A stretch of 10,052 nucleotides of DNA from an uncultured Anaerotruncus sp. (GTDB taxonomy: Bacteria > Bacillota_A > Clostridia > Oscillospirales > CAG-272), in contig CATYWI010000012.1 in the NCBI GenBank assembly GCA_958414155.1, positions 1 to 10,052 on the forward strand. The letters run 5' to 3'. Shown here in pieces: positions 1 to 6,580 of this stretch. Positions within the stretch are counted from its first letter, which is position 1; the number at the start of each line of letters is the position of its first letter. Under the pieces are notes generated by a model that was given only the letters and a program-made list of their open reading frames with translations, was not told the origin of the DNA and ran no database searches. Position numbers and translations under genes: made by a program.

Positions 1-1223
1 ATCGGTCCGTCAAGCAGCGGGTCATTGGTTTCCTTCATCCACCGCTCAAGCAGCTCTGAAAGCTCATGCAGCTCATCTGCATATTCCGGGTAGTCCGCAA
101 GGTTGCGGCGCTCCTCCGGGTCGGCTATGAGGTCATAAAGAAATACCCGTTCGTGCGGTAAATGCGGCAACTTGGAAGTCAGGAATATATCCTTTATCGC
201 ATGGTCGCCGATGTTGACAAGAGGACGGCGAAGCTCGTCAAAATAGCGTATCAGCTTCATGCGGTCTGTACGCACTGCGCGCATCGGCTCATATGCCGCG
301 TGATATGTCACCTCGGAGAATATAAAGTCATGAACATGCTCGGTCTCTCCGCGCATAAGCGGCAAAAGCGAGCAGCCCTCAAGCCAGTTTGGCTTTTCGA
401 TGCCCAGCATGTCGCAAACGGTGGGGAATACATCCACCTGCGATACCATTGCATCGGTCGCGCCGCGCCCGATATCCGGGTGGCGTATGAACATGGCAAC
501 GCCGGTGCCGGCATCGCGCAGAGTGCATTTCATGTCGGGGAATGAAATGCCGTGGTCGGTGGTGAACAGCACAACGGTGTCGTCGCGCAGCCCTTGCGCG
601 TCGATCTCATCGAGCACGGCGCCGACGCATTTGTCGGCGGTGCGCAGACTTGTAAGGTAATTGGCAAAATCGTGGCGCGTTGCTTTGTTGTTCACGACCG
701 GCGAGGGAGTGGCGATGAAATCCTCCTCTATGTCGGTAGCCTCCGGATAATTCAGATGTGTGCTGGACATACCGAAGGAAAGGAAAAATGGCTTGTCGCC
801 GCGTCTGTCCGAGCGCAGGAAGTCAAGCGCGTGCTCAAGCGCGCGTGCATCGCGCACGCGGGTGTCGCGTTCAAAGGATGAAAATCTTTCATCGTAGCCG
901 AGCTTTGACGGATCCTTCGCTTCATGCTGAACGCCGCAAAGAGCGGTGTAATATCCATGGTCGTGCAGGAAGTGTGAAAGGTGGCGGCTGAAGTCGTTGG
1001 TCTCAAAGCCGCGGTGCGAAAGCCCGAACATACCGGAGCAGTGCGGGTACATTCCCGTAAGCAGCGCGGTGCGGCTGGGCGAGCATATCGGCGCGGCGCT
1101 GTGCGCCTGGTGGAACATAAAGCTCTCCCGCGCAAGGCGCATGAGGTTAGGATTGTCGGCGGCAATGCCGTACGGCTGGATGTAACGTCCGCTGTCGTGG
1201 GTGTGTATGTAGACAAAGTTCAT
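1..1223 (-). CDS. Sulfatase, SGSH (heparan N-sulfatase)-like, Cys-type; 3' end outside window
   Basis: About 407 N-terminal residues are present; the C-terminus lies beyond position 1. The signature CSPSRTALLTG starts at Cys47, which in this family is converted to formylglycine, the catalytic nucleophile; in anaerobes a radical-SAM maturase (anSME) does this, and none is seen here. Other family blocks are HDSGR at 9-13, HCSGMFGL at 61-68, KPFFL near 144, and TTDHGISFP at 221-229 followed by Lys232 and a DAGTG turn. The HxxGMxGL and DHGIxFP spacing resembles N-sulfoglucosamine sulfohydrolase, so sulfated glycosaminoglycan or mucin sugars are plausible substrates; this is inference. His9-Asp10 replaces the usual Asp-Asp metal pair. 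The start is set by AGGAG six bases upstream of the ATG at 1223. No signal peptide is visible, so the enzyme is probably cytoplasmic. It lies downstream of a solute-binding protein gene and its terminator. The reading frame is intact; sulfatase is sure, the substrate is not. Confidence 0.93.
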   Translation of the reverse strand, partial: MNFVYIHTHDSGRYIQPYGIAADNPNLMRLARESFMFHQAHSAAPICSPSRTALLTGMYPHCSGMFGLSHRGFETNDFSRHLSHFLHDHGYYTALCGVQHEAKDPSKLGYDERFSSFERDTRVRDARALEHALDFLRSDRRGDKPFFLSFGMSSTHLNYPEATDIEEDFIATPSPVVNNKATRHDFANYLTSLRTADKCVGAVLDEIDAQGLRDDTVVLFTTDHGISFPDMKCTLRDAGTGVAMFIRHPDIGRGATDAMVSQVDVFPTVCDMLGIEKPNWLEGCSLLPLMRGETEHVHDFIFSEVTYHAAYEPMRAVRTDRMKLIRYFDELRRPLVNIGDHAIKDIFLTSKLPHLPHERVFLYDLIADPEERRNLADYPEYADELHELSELLERWMKETNDPLLDGP

Positions 1224-1248
1224 TGTTTTCTCCTGGATTAATGATCGT

Positions 1249-1303
1249 AAAAAATATCGGACACCTGGTCACCGCGTGAGCGTTGTGTGAGCGGGTGTCC
1301 GAT
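1249..1303 (-). terminator. Rho-independent terminator after the solute-binding protein gene
   Basis: Read on the minus strand, ATCGGACACC (1303-1294) pairs perfectly with GGTGTCCGAT (1265-1256), a 10-bp stem. It is followed after a short AT step by six T residues (1254-1249). The 28-base loop can itself fold around a TCAC-GCG-GTGA core. The structure begins 11 bases past the stop codon of the solute-binding protein gene. Its T tract ends only 25 bases before the sulfatase start codon, so it probably lowers rather than abolishes sulfatase transcription. Confidence 0.8.
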
Positions 1304-1314
1304 GTGGGGCGGCG

Positions 1315-2799
1315 TCAGTTTCCGAATGCCGCTATCATCTCTTCGAGCTTAGCCTCAAGAGTGGGAACGCTTGCGGCGTAGCTTCGTGAGAAGTTGGGAT
1401 TGTTTTTGCAGATGCAGTTTCTGAATATTGAGTATGTAAGGTTGCCGAGCGCGTCGCTGTATATTCTGCCAAGGTCAAAGCTGACTCCGGCGCGCGCCAT
1501 GTCAAAGGTCTTGGCGGCAATGGCGTCCGTTGTGTAACGGGTCTTCATCGTGACCTCAAACAGCACGGGGGTGATTATGCGGTAGCCCTCGGAGGAGAGA
1601 CACTCAAGCACCATGGCTGCTTCCTGCGGGTGCTGTGCGGCTCCGGAGACCGCATAGAAGGTGCAGGGGAAGCCGAGGCAGGTGGAATATCCGTCCTGAT
1701 CGGCAGTGTACTTCGGTATGGGCGCTACGCCGTAGTTGAAGGTCGCACCGCCGAGATCGCGGCTGGCGTATCTCGCACGGCTCATAAGGAACATGACTCT
1801 GCCTTCTTGGAATGTCTTGTTGCAGGCTGAACCGAGGAGGCTTATCGGGTCGGAAAGATAGCCTTCAACGAGCGAAACAACGTTCTGGGTGCGCTCGCTG
1901 CCGAACTTTTCGGAAATGATGGGCTTGCCGTCGCTGTCGCGGTCGAGCGTGCGCAGACCTGCGCCGTAGAAGAAGGGGTCGGTGTGCATGGTGTTGGCGG
2001 TAAAGCCGTATATAGGCGTTTCGCCGCCCTGCATGCCGTCTACCTTGTGCGACATTTCTATCATTTTTTCGTATGTCCAGGTGTTGTTGTCAACGCAGGC
2101 GTAGGGATCTCCGGCGTTGTATTCCGTCATCATATCCTTGTTGAAGTACATCACGTACATCATGTAAAGGAGGTTGGTGGAGAGGTCGCCGGTCGTGAAG
2201 AAAAGCTTGTTGTTGATAGTGGCTTCTTCGATAAGCTTTTGCGGCCACCAGGGCGCCGTGAAGTCGAGTACGTTGTAATCGAGAAGGTTCGAGCAGAATC
2301 CGCTCGTTGCGGCGGTCGCCATTGCAAGCGTGTAGCCGGCGTAGATGTCATAGGGGTTGCCGGAGTCAAAGGAGGTGCGTATTTTTGTGATGTAGTCGCC
2401 GCGCTTTTTGGCGTTGCCCGGCGTACCGGTGTAATCTATTTCAACGCCGAGGCGGGATTCCACTTTTGCGTTGCGGCGGTTTATGGCAAGTTCTACCGTG
2501 CCGCCGTTGCCGTCGTCTTCCACAAAGAATTCGGGGTTTTCAACATCGGACCAGTAAAGCATTCCGATCTTTACGCCGAGGTTCGCCACCTCGGGCAGTG
2601 CGTCCTTGAGATAGCCGGCGTCATCATACTTTCCGGCGTCGGGATCGGCCGTTGTCACGGCGGGAGCGGTGGTTGCTGACGAGCTGTTTTTTCCGTCGCC
2701 GTTTTGGGAGCATGCTACTGTCATGCACATCATGGATGCGATAATAAGTACGAGCGATGTGACCGACAGCATGAGCCTTGTGATGGGGTGCTTTTTCAT
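1315..2799 (-). CDS. Extracellular solute-binding lipoprotein (ABC importer, carbohydrate type)
   Basis: This 494-residue protein has a lipoprotein signal peptide: basic MKK start, hydrophobic core at about 9-26, and a lipobox-like TVAC ending at Cys30, the probable lipidation site. Thr at position -3 is a tolerated but atypical lipobox residue. A Ser/Thr/Asp-rich linker (about 31-60) tethers the binding domain. Within the domain, DIYAGYT (151-157), APWWPQ (182-187), NNKLFFTTGDLS (196-207) and FNYGVAPIPKY (354-364) match a family-1-like solute-binding protein group common in Clostridia. The role would be capture of a sugar or oligosaccharide at the outer membrane face for an ABC importer. No permease or ATPase of the importing type is nearby, so partners lie elsewhere or beyond the left edge. 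An AAGGAAGGA ribosome site precedes the ATG. The downstream sulfatase suggests a sulfated-glycan ligand, which is inference. Ligand class is uncertain; the family is clear. Confidence 0.92.
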   Translation of the reverse strand: MKKHPITRLMLSVTSLVLIIASMMCMTVACSQNGDGKNSSSATTAPAVTTADPDAGKYDDAGYLKDALPEVANLGVKIGMLYWSDVENPEFFVEDDGNGGTVELAINRRNAKVESRLGVEIDYTGTPGNAKKRGDYITKIRTSFDSGNPYDIYAGYTLAMATAATSGFCSNLLDYNVLDFTAPWWPQKLIEEATINNKLFFTTGDLSTNLLYMMYVMYFNKDMMTEYNAGDPYACVDNNTWTYEKMIEMSHKVDGMQGGETPIYGFTANTMHTDPFFYGAGLRTLDRDSDGKPIISEKFGSERTQNVVSLVEGYLSDPISLLGSACNKTFQEGRVMFLMSRARYASRDLGGATFNYGVAPIPKYTADQDGYSTCLGFPCTFYAVSGAAQHPQEAAMVLECLSSEGYRIITPVLFEVTMKTRYTTDAIAAKTFDMARAGVSFDLGRIYSDALGNLTYSIFRNCICKNNPNFSRSYAASVPTLEAKLEEMIAAFGN

Positions 2800-2853
2800 T
2801 GCTTGGTTTCCTTCCTTAAATGAATCCGGTATCGTTCCGTTTTATTTGATTCA

Positions 2854-2882
2854 ATTTTATCATTTTTGAATGGCGGTGTCAA
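2854..2882 (-). promoter_or_regulatory. Sigma-A promoter of the solute-binding protein gene (extended -10)
   Basis: On the minus strand TTGACA (2882-2877) is followed by a 17-base spacer and TAAAAT (2859-2854). The spacer ends in TGA directly before the -10 box, which makes an extended -10 (TGn). Transcription would start near 2847, giving a leader of about 48 bases before the ATG at 2799. The surrounding DNA is AT-rich, as expected of a promoter region. Confidence 0.8.
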
Positions 2883-2923
2883 TAAATATGCTATTATTTT
2901 TGTAGAAATCTTACTGAAGTTGA

Positions 2924-2938
2924 TTGTGGCGCGCACAA
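2924..2938. promoter_or_regulatory. Interrupted palindrome TTGTG-N5-CACAA, candidate operator
   Basis: Five-base arms TTGTG (2924-2928) and CACAA (2934-2938) flank GCGCG. It is the only GC-rich patch in this part of the divergent gap. It lies about 42 bases upstream of the -35 box of the leftward promoter and about 90 bases upstream of the rightward -35 box, a position suited to an activator. Only one copy was noticed and the arms are short, so the operator reading is speculative. Confidence 0.25.
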
Positions 2939-3028
2939 CGGAGCGCAAAAACGGACATAAGAAAGCGGTCATGAATAAACAAAAGTGTAATTGCATTTAA
3001 AAAACGTGATTTTTAGTGATAAATATAC

Positions 3029-3057
3029 TTGACGGGGGAATTTTTCACTGCTATAAT
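3029..3057 (+). promoter_or_regulatory. Sigma-A promoter of the SGNH hydrolase gene
   Basis: TTGACG (3029-3034), a 17-base spacer and a perfect TATAAT (3052-3057) form a near-consensus promoter. The start site would be near 3064, leaving a leader of about 123 bases before the ATG at 3187. It is divergent from the solute-binding protein promoter, with the two -35 boxes about 147 bases apart. Confidence 0.82.
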
Positions 3058-3076
3058 ATAAAACAGACACGAAACC

Positions 3077-3094
3077 CGCGTGCACAGTGCCGCG
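3077..3094 (+). other. Small hairpin in the leader of the SGNH hydrolase mRNA
   Basis: CGCG (3077-3080) pairs with CGCG (3091-3094), and GCA (3082-3084) pairs with TGC (3088-3090) around a three-base loop, with T3081 bulged. It lies roughly 13 bases after the predicted transcription start. It could stabilise the 5' end of the transcript. It matches no riboswitch class that I recognise, and no U-run follows directly, so it is not called a terminator. Confidence 0.3.
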
Positions 3095-3171
3095 TGCGGT
3101 GGTTCGGTATCTTATTATTTTATAAAAATTCTATTTGCGTTTTTGCATTTTCTTATTAAATGCCGAAATGC

Positions 3172-3180
3172 GGAAGGCGG
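3172..3180 (+). promoter_or_regulatory. Ribosome binding site deciding the SGNH hydrolase start
   Basis: The purine-rich GGAAGGCGG ends six bases before the ATG at 3187. The alternative in-frame ATG at 3160 is preceded by pyrimidine- and A-rich sequence without any Shine-Dalgarno match. Confidence 0.65.
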
Positions 3181-3186
3181 AAAAAC

Positions 3187-3849
3187 ATGTCTGTACTTGA
3201 CGGAAAAACACTGGTCGCGCTCGGCGATTCTCTTATTCACGGTAACAAGCTGGGTCCCGACGCAACATGGGTTGCGCTCCTTGCGGAGCGTCACGGAATG
3301 ACAGCCTATAACTATGGTATCAACGGCAACCCCGTGGCTTTTTCAACCGAGGAGCCTACGCACAAGCACCCGCCGATGTGCGTGCGCTATGCCGATATGG
3401 CTGACGGCGCCGATTATGTGGTCCTGCTCGGCGGAGCGAACGACAAGCGCCTTCATGTGCCGCTAGGAGACGAGGCGTGCCGCGCGGATTGCTCATATCG
3501 CGACACCTCTACATTTTACGGTGCGCTCAATACTCTTATTGCGGGCCTGACCGAGAAATATCCGAAGGCGAAGATACTTCTCATGACCAACTACAACCGC
3601 TGGCCGAGCAAAAACAAATACGGTCTTACCGATATCGAGTATGTTGATGCAATGCTTGAGGTCGCCGCTCTGTGGTCATTGCCCTGCTTTGATAACTACC
3701 GCGCGAGCGGGATATCCTTCCAGAACCCCGCGCAGCTTCCTTGGATAGACGAGGGCATCGAACTTGGCATCGGCGCGAACCATCACTTCTCTCACGAGGC
3801 ATACGAGTGGCTGACAAACAAATACGAAAAGCTGCTTGAAGCACTTTGA
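3187..3849 (+). CDS. SGNH/GDSL-family hydrolase (probable esterase)
   Basis: A 220-residue protein with the SGNH fold signature. Block I is VALGDSLIHG with nucleophile Ser15, block II has Gly44/Asn46 in NYGINGN, and block III is LGGAND with Asn85-Asp86. The last block is unusual: it reads GANHHFSHEAY (about 196-206), and no Asp sits three residues before either His199 or His200, so the usual DxxH is absent. Family members remove acyl or acetyl groups from sugars or lipids; next to glycan genes a carbohydrate deacetylase is plausible but not shown. No signal peptide is visible, so it is probably cytoplasmic. The start at 3187 is chosen because GGAAGGCGG lies six bases upstream. The in-frame ATG at 3160 has no ribosome site and would add only basic residues. 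It has its own promoter and terminator, so it is probably a single-gene transcript. Confidence 0.9.
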   Translation: MSVLDGKTLVALGDSLIHGNKLGPDATWVALLAERHGMTAYNYGINGNPVAFSTEEPTHKHPPMCVRYADMADGADYVVLLGGANDKRLHVPLGDEACRADCSYRDTSTFYGALNTLIAGLTEKYPKAKILLMTNYNRWPSKNKYGLTDIEYVDAMLEVAALWSLPCFDNYRASGISFQNPAQLPWIDEGIELGIGANHHFSHEAYEWLTNKYEKLLEAL

Positions 3850-3866
3850 GCATCCGGGAAAAGCAG

Positions 3867-3913
3867 TCTCCCCCGCCTGCCGCGCATTGCGCGGCAGGCG
3901 GGGGAGAGTTTTT
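3867..3913 (+). terminator. Strong hairpin terminator between convergent genes, possibly bidirectional
   Basis: A perfect 19-bp inverted repeat (3867-3885 with 3889-3907) closes on a three-base ATT loop. It is followed on the plus strand, one base later, by five T residues (3909-3913). It begins 17 bases after the stop of the SGNH hydrolase gene, which it clearly terminates. Read from the other side, the stem is followed within a few bases by TTTT, so it may also stop the leftward operon that ends at 3951. Confidence 0.92.
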
Positions 3914-3950
3914 AATCAATGTGCAGTTAAATGCTGTCGGATGAGGCGGA

Positions 3951-4802
3951 TCAGTGGTATCTCTTGCCGCTCTCGCCCAGGTACTTTGCCATGGCGAGCA
4001 CCCAGTCTGTCTGAATGATATCAAAGCCGCGGTCGGCGAGCCAGCCCCAGCCGAGGGCGGGGTCCTTTACGAGGGATACGTCGTCGGAATGTCCGGCGGA
4101 AAGCGGTACCTTGTAGTTGTAAAGGATGGCGTTAGCCCATACGAGCTTTCCGTTGCCGTGCAGTTTGTCTATAAACTCGGGGCTTGCGATGTATGCGTTC
4201 TCATCGGCAAAAACGACCTCGGCGCCTACGTATCTGATGTTGCGGTGCATAAGCTCCTCGTGTACGCCGTCATCCTTCTTGAGTATGGGGAGATACTGGA
4301 TGCCGTGTCCGTACTCTTCGATGATGTCAAACAGCTCGGGCTTCGGCGAGGTCTTGGCGATTATCTGCTCCTCCATGCCGTGCGCACGGATGGCATCGGA
4401 GATCTCGCGAGGGTTCTCCCAGAACTTATCGATGTTTATGTAGCATACGCCCTTGAAGCGGTCGAACACCTCGTCAAGGGTGCAGAGCGGCCACTCGGTG
4501 TAAGCACGGTCGGCGCTGACGTAGCGCAGACGGCGGATCTCGTCGTCGTGCATGTCGGGCAGGCGCTGTGCGAACTCGGTGCCGATGTAGTTGAGGTGGA
4601 CATATTCCATCTTCGGATGGAGGATCCAGAGCGTGCCGTCGGCGCTCTTGCTCACGTCTACCTCTATCATGTCGGCGCCGTGCTTTACGGCTATTTCATA
4701 TGCCGCCATGGTGTTGCAGGGAATGTTTCCGCCGCAGGAGCCGCGGTGAGCCACGATTATTATCCGCTCGGCGGCATCTTTTTTAATGTCGAATGTTGTC
4801 AT
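3951..4802 (-). CDS. Glycerophosphodiester phosphodiesterase (GDPD)-family protein
   Basis: The 283-residue protein has a GDPD TIM-barrel pattern: AHRG with catalytic His19 and Arg20 on the first strand, MIEVDV with metal ligands Glu47 and Asp49, the second catalytic His62, PLCTLDEVF (105-113) matching the family's PTLEEVL block, and a final DIIQTDW strand (261-267). Canonical members hydrolyse glycerophosphodiesters to glycerol-3-phosphate and an alcohol. Deviations are visible: Cys-Asn-Thr (29-31) instead of Glu-Asn-Thr, His-Pro instead of His-Asp at 62-63, and NIDK (123-126) where canonical enzymes have an Glu ligand before Lys. The substrate may therefore differ. No signal peptide is seen. 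The start is supported by AAAGG about eight bases upstream of the ATG at 4802. It lies 31 bases after the second permease gene on the same strand with no terminator between, so co-transcription with the exporter is likely. Confidence 0.9.
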   Translation of the reverse strand: MTTFDIKKDAAERIIIVAHRGSCGGNIPCNTMAAYEIAVKHGADMIEVDVSKSADGTLWILHPKMEYVHLNYIGTEFAQRLPDMHDDEIRRLRYVSADRAYTEWPLCTLDEVFDRFKGVCYINIDKFWENPREISDAIRAHGMEEQIIAKTSPKPELFDIIEEYGHGIQYLPILKKDDGVHEELMHRNIRYVGAEVVFADENAYIASPEFIDKLHGNGKLVWANAILYNYKVPLSAGHSDDVSLVKDPALGWGWLADRGFDIIQTDWVLAMAKYLGESGKRYH

Positions 4803-4833
4803 TGGGTTTGCCTTTCTTATCTTTTTTATTTGA

Positions 4834-6570
4834 TTAATTTTTGATCTGCTGTTTGGTGAATGAAACGAAGGACAGCGCCGTCAGCAGCACGGACAGCAAT
4901 GCCATCCACACGATGCCGACCGTAAGACTGTATATGCTGCTGTATACAAAGGTCGCGGTGCGGATAATGCTTTCCGCCAGTCCGCCCCCTGCTGTCATGT
5001 AATACGCTGCGGGCGTGGTTATGAATACGGTCAGGTCAAGGTAGGGCAGCGGGGAATATTCAAGGTGCAGTCCGGGGAGCGCGGTGTTTATAAACACTGC
5101 GAGCGATGTGACCGTCGCCGTGGAGAGGCGGGCTATCATTGAAAGCGCTATCGGAAGCGCCGGGCGCTTTATGAGCGTTGATATCATCAATGCCAGAAGC
5201 ACTGTCGGGGATGCCGACAGCACGGCAAGGATGATGCGGAGAATAAGTGTGAGTACAGACGGGAGCGGTATTACATGCCCGCCGACGATAAAAAGGTCCG
5301 GCATGAAGATATCGTTTATTCCGTAAATGACGGCGCATTCGGCTGTGAGCATGAGAGACAGGATGAATGCCGATGCGAACCACCGGATATAAAGGGATAT
5401 CAGCTTTGAGGCGAGTATTTTTCCGCGTCCGCGCGGACGTATAAGGAGAAGACGTATCGTGCCGGAGGTGTATTCGCCCGAAAGCGTTGTTCCCGCAAGT
5501 ATCACGGAAAATATAGCAAGCAGTCCCGTTGCGGTCGAGACCGCGGAGGCGGTAGCTTTTTTTGCCGAGCCTTTGACCGTGCCCTCAAGAGGTATGTTGC
5601 GGTCAAGACTGTACTTCACAAGAGTCACTGTATCGTCAAAGCGGTGCTGAGCCTCCGCAAGACCCCGGAGATAACGCTCATAGCTGACACTGCGGTGCTG
5701 TGCTTCGTAAAGTTCGCGCGGGATGGGGACGATAGCCGTGCAATCTGAGGCAAGTGCGGAAAGAAGCTCGGAGACTGTGCGGTACTGCCAGCTCCCGTAC
5801 TCATACAAATTTTCGCACAGCAGTTGCCATCCGTAAATCGAAAGCTCCGCTGTTTCGAGGCGGCTTTCGGCAGAGGCGCGCATGTATTCGCGGTATGCCG
5901 TGACGACTTCGGGGGACGCAGCCCATTCCGGTACCGTTCCGCCGCCGGAGGCATACAGCTCCGCTTCTGCGGCGCACAGGTCGCGTTCAGCCCGTGCGGT
6001 ATCAAGACTTACGGCGTAATGATCGGCAAGCGAATAGTTCAGTATTTCGTTACGGAGCTTTTCCTCATATGCGCGCAGTGCCGGGAGCGCTTTTGCTATG
6101 TTTTCTTCGGAAAGATAACCGTCATATTTGGCGATCTCCTCCGGCATGTCGTGGTAAAGAAAACTGCCGAGTGCCGATTTTTGTATATCCTCTATTGTGT
6201 ATCTGCCGGATGCGGCGCATTCCGCAATTGCGATCCATCCGAGTATGGTAGAGTAGTCGTTGTAGAATAATTCGATCTTCCACTCGGCGTCCGAACCGCC
6301 AATGCGGTTTTCAAACAGGTCGTTGGCATGTTCGTAGACGCGCCAGTATTTTTCACCTATCATATCACCGCTTTCACGGGCGCGCTCAGCCATAGATACG
6401 ATGTATTCGGTTTCCTGGAGGTATCGCCCGGCGGTATTGGCGGAAATAAATGCCCCAAGCGCGACCGAAGCGGCGCTTATTACGGCTATTATTATCAGAA
6501 GTACTGAAAAACCGAGCTGTTTGGCGGTTTTTTTATTTTCGTTACCTATGAGCCTTGACAGTCCTGACAT
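4834..6570 (-). CDS. ABC-2 type exporter permease 2, large extracytoplasmic domain
   Basis: A 578-residue membrane protein. One membrane segment at about 21-43 is followed by a long hydrophilic, helix-rich, presumably extracytoplasmic region (about 44-340), and then the ABC-2 core: a segment near 344-364, the GEYTSGTIRLLLIRP motif (365-379), and further segments near 395-416, 434-465 and 548-570. It is clearly paralogous to the gene just upstream: both share LIGNENKK at 7-14, a G-x-WQY motif (WQY at 261-263 here), HLEYxPLPYLDLT (502-514) and the QQIKN terminus. The two probably form a heterodimeric channel for the upstream ATPase. The cargo is unknown; relatives of this layout are often linked to export of lipids, peptides or antibiotics. 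A GAGGT ribosome site overlaps the stop of the preceding gene, and the gap is ten bases, so translation is probably coupled. Confidence 0.9.
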   Translation of the reverse strand: MSGLSRLIGNENKKTAKQLGFSVLLIIIAVISAASVALGAFISANTAGRYLQETEYIVSMAERARESGDMIGEKYWRVYEHANDLFENRIGGSDAEWKIELFYNDYSTILGWIAIAECAASGRYTIEDIQKSALGSFLYHDMPEEIAKYDGYLSEENIAKALPALRAYEEKLRNEILNYSLADHYAVSLDTARAERDLCAAEAELYASGGGTVPEWAASPEVVTAYREYMRASAESRLETAELSIYGWQLLCENLYEYGSWQYRTVSELLSALASDCTAIVPIPRELYEAQHRSVSYERYLRGLAEAQHRFDDTVTLVKYSLDRNIPLEGTVKGSAKKATASAVSTATGLLAIFSVILAGTTLSGEYTSGTIRLLLIRPRGRGKILASKLISLYIRWFASAFILSLMLTAECAVIYGINDIFMPDLFIVGGHVIPLPSVLTLILRIILAVLSASPTVLLALMISTLIKRPALPIALSMIARLSTATVTSLAVFINTALPGLHLEYSPLPYLDLTVFITTPAAYYMTAGGGLAESIIRTATFVYSSIYSLTVGIVWMALLSVLLTALSFVSFTKQQIKN

Positions 6571-6580
6571 TTTTGCAACC

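Noticed and set aside
752..1216. Minus-strand frame of 154 codons overlapping the sulfatase start
   Set aside because: It is an out-of-frame shadow of the sulfatase gene, with Thr/Arg/Ala-rich composition and no motif. The sulfatase frame has AGGAG and the CxPSR signature.
1984..2679. Open frame of 231 codons on the plus strand inside the solute-binding protein gene
   Set aside because: It is antisense to a well-supported lipoprotein gene, has Val/Gly/His-biased composition typical of shadow frames, and lacks a ribosome site.
3160..3186. Upstream ATG as the SGNH hydrolase start
   Set aside because: It has no Shine-Dalgarno sequence and would add a nine-residue basic extension. The ATG at 3187 has GGAAGGCGG at ideal spacing.
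4803..4833. Possible promoter or terminator between permease 2 and the GDPD gene
   Set aside because: The 31-base gap is only AT-rich, with a weak ribosome site and no dyad or -35/-10 pair.
3954..4844. Long open frame of 296 codons on the plus strand opposite the GDPD gene
   Set aside because: The minus-strand frame carries the full set of GDPD motifs and a ribosome site. The plus frame is a by-product of GC-rich third positions, crosses into the next intergenic gap and shows no recognisable domain.
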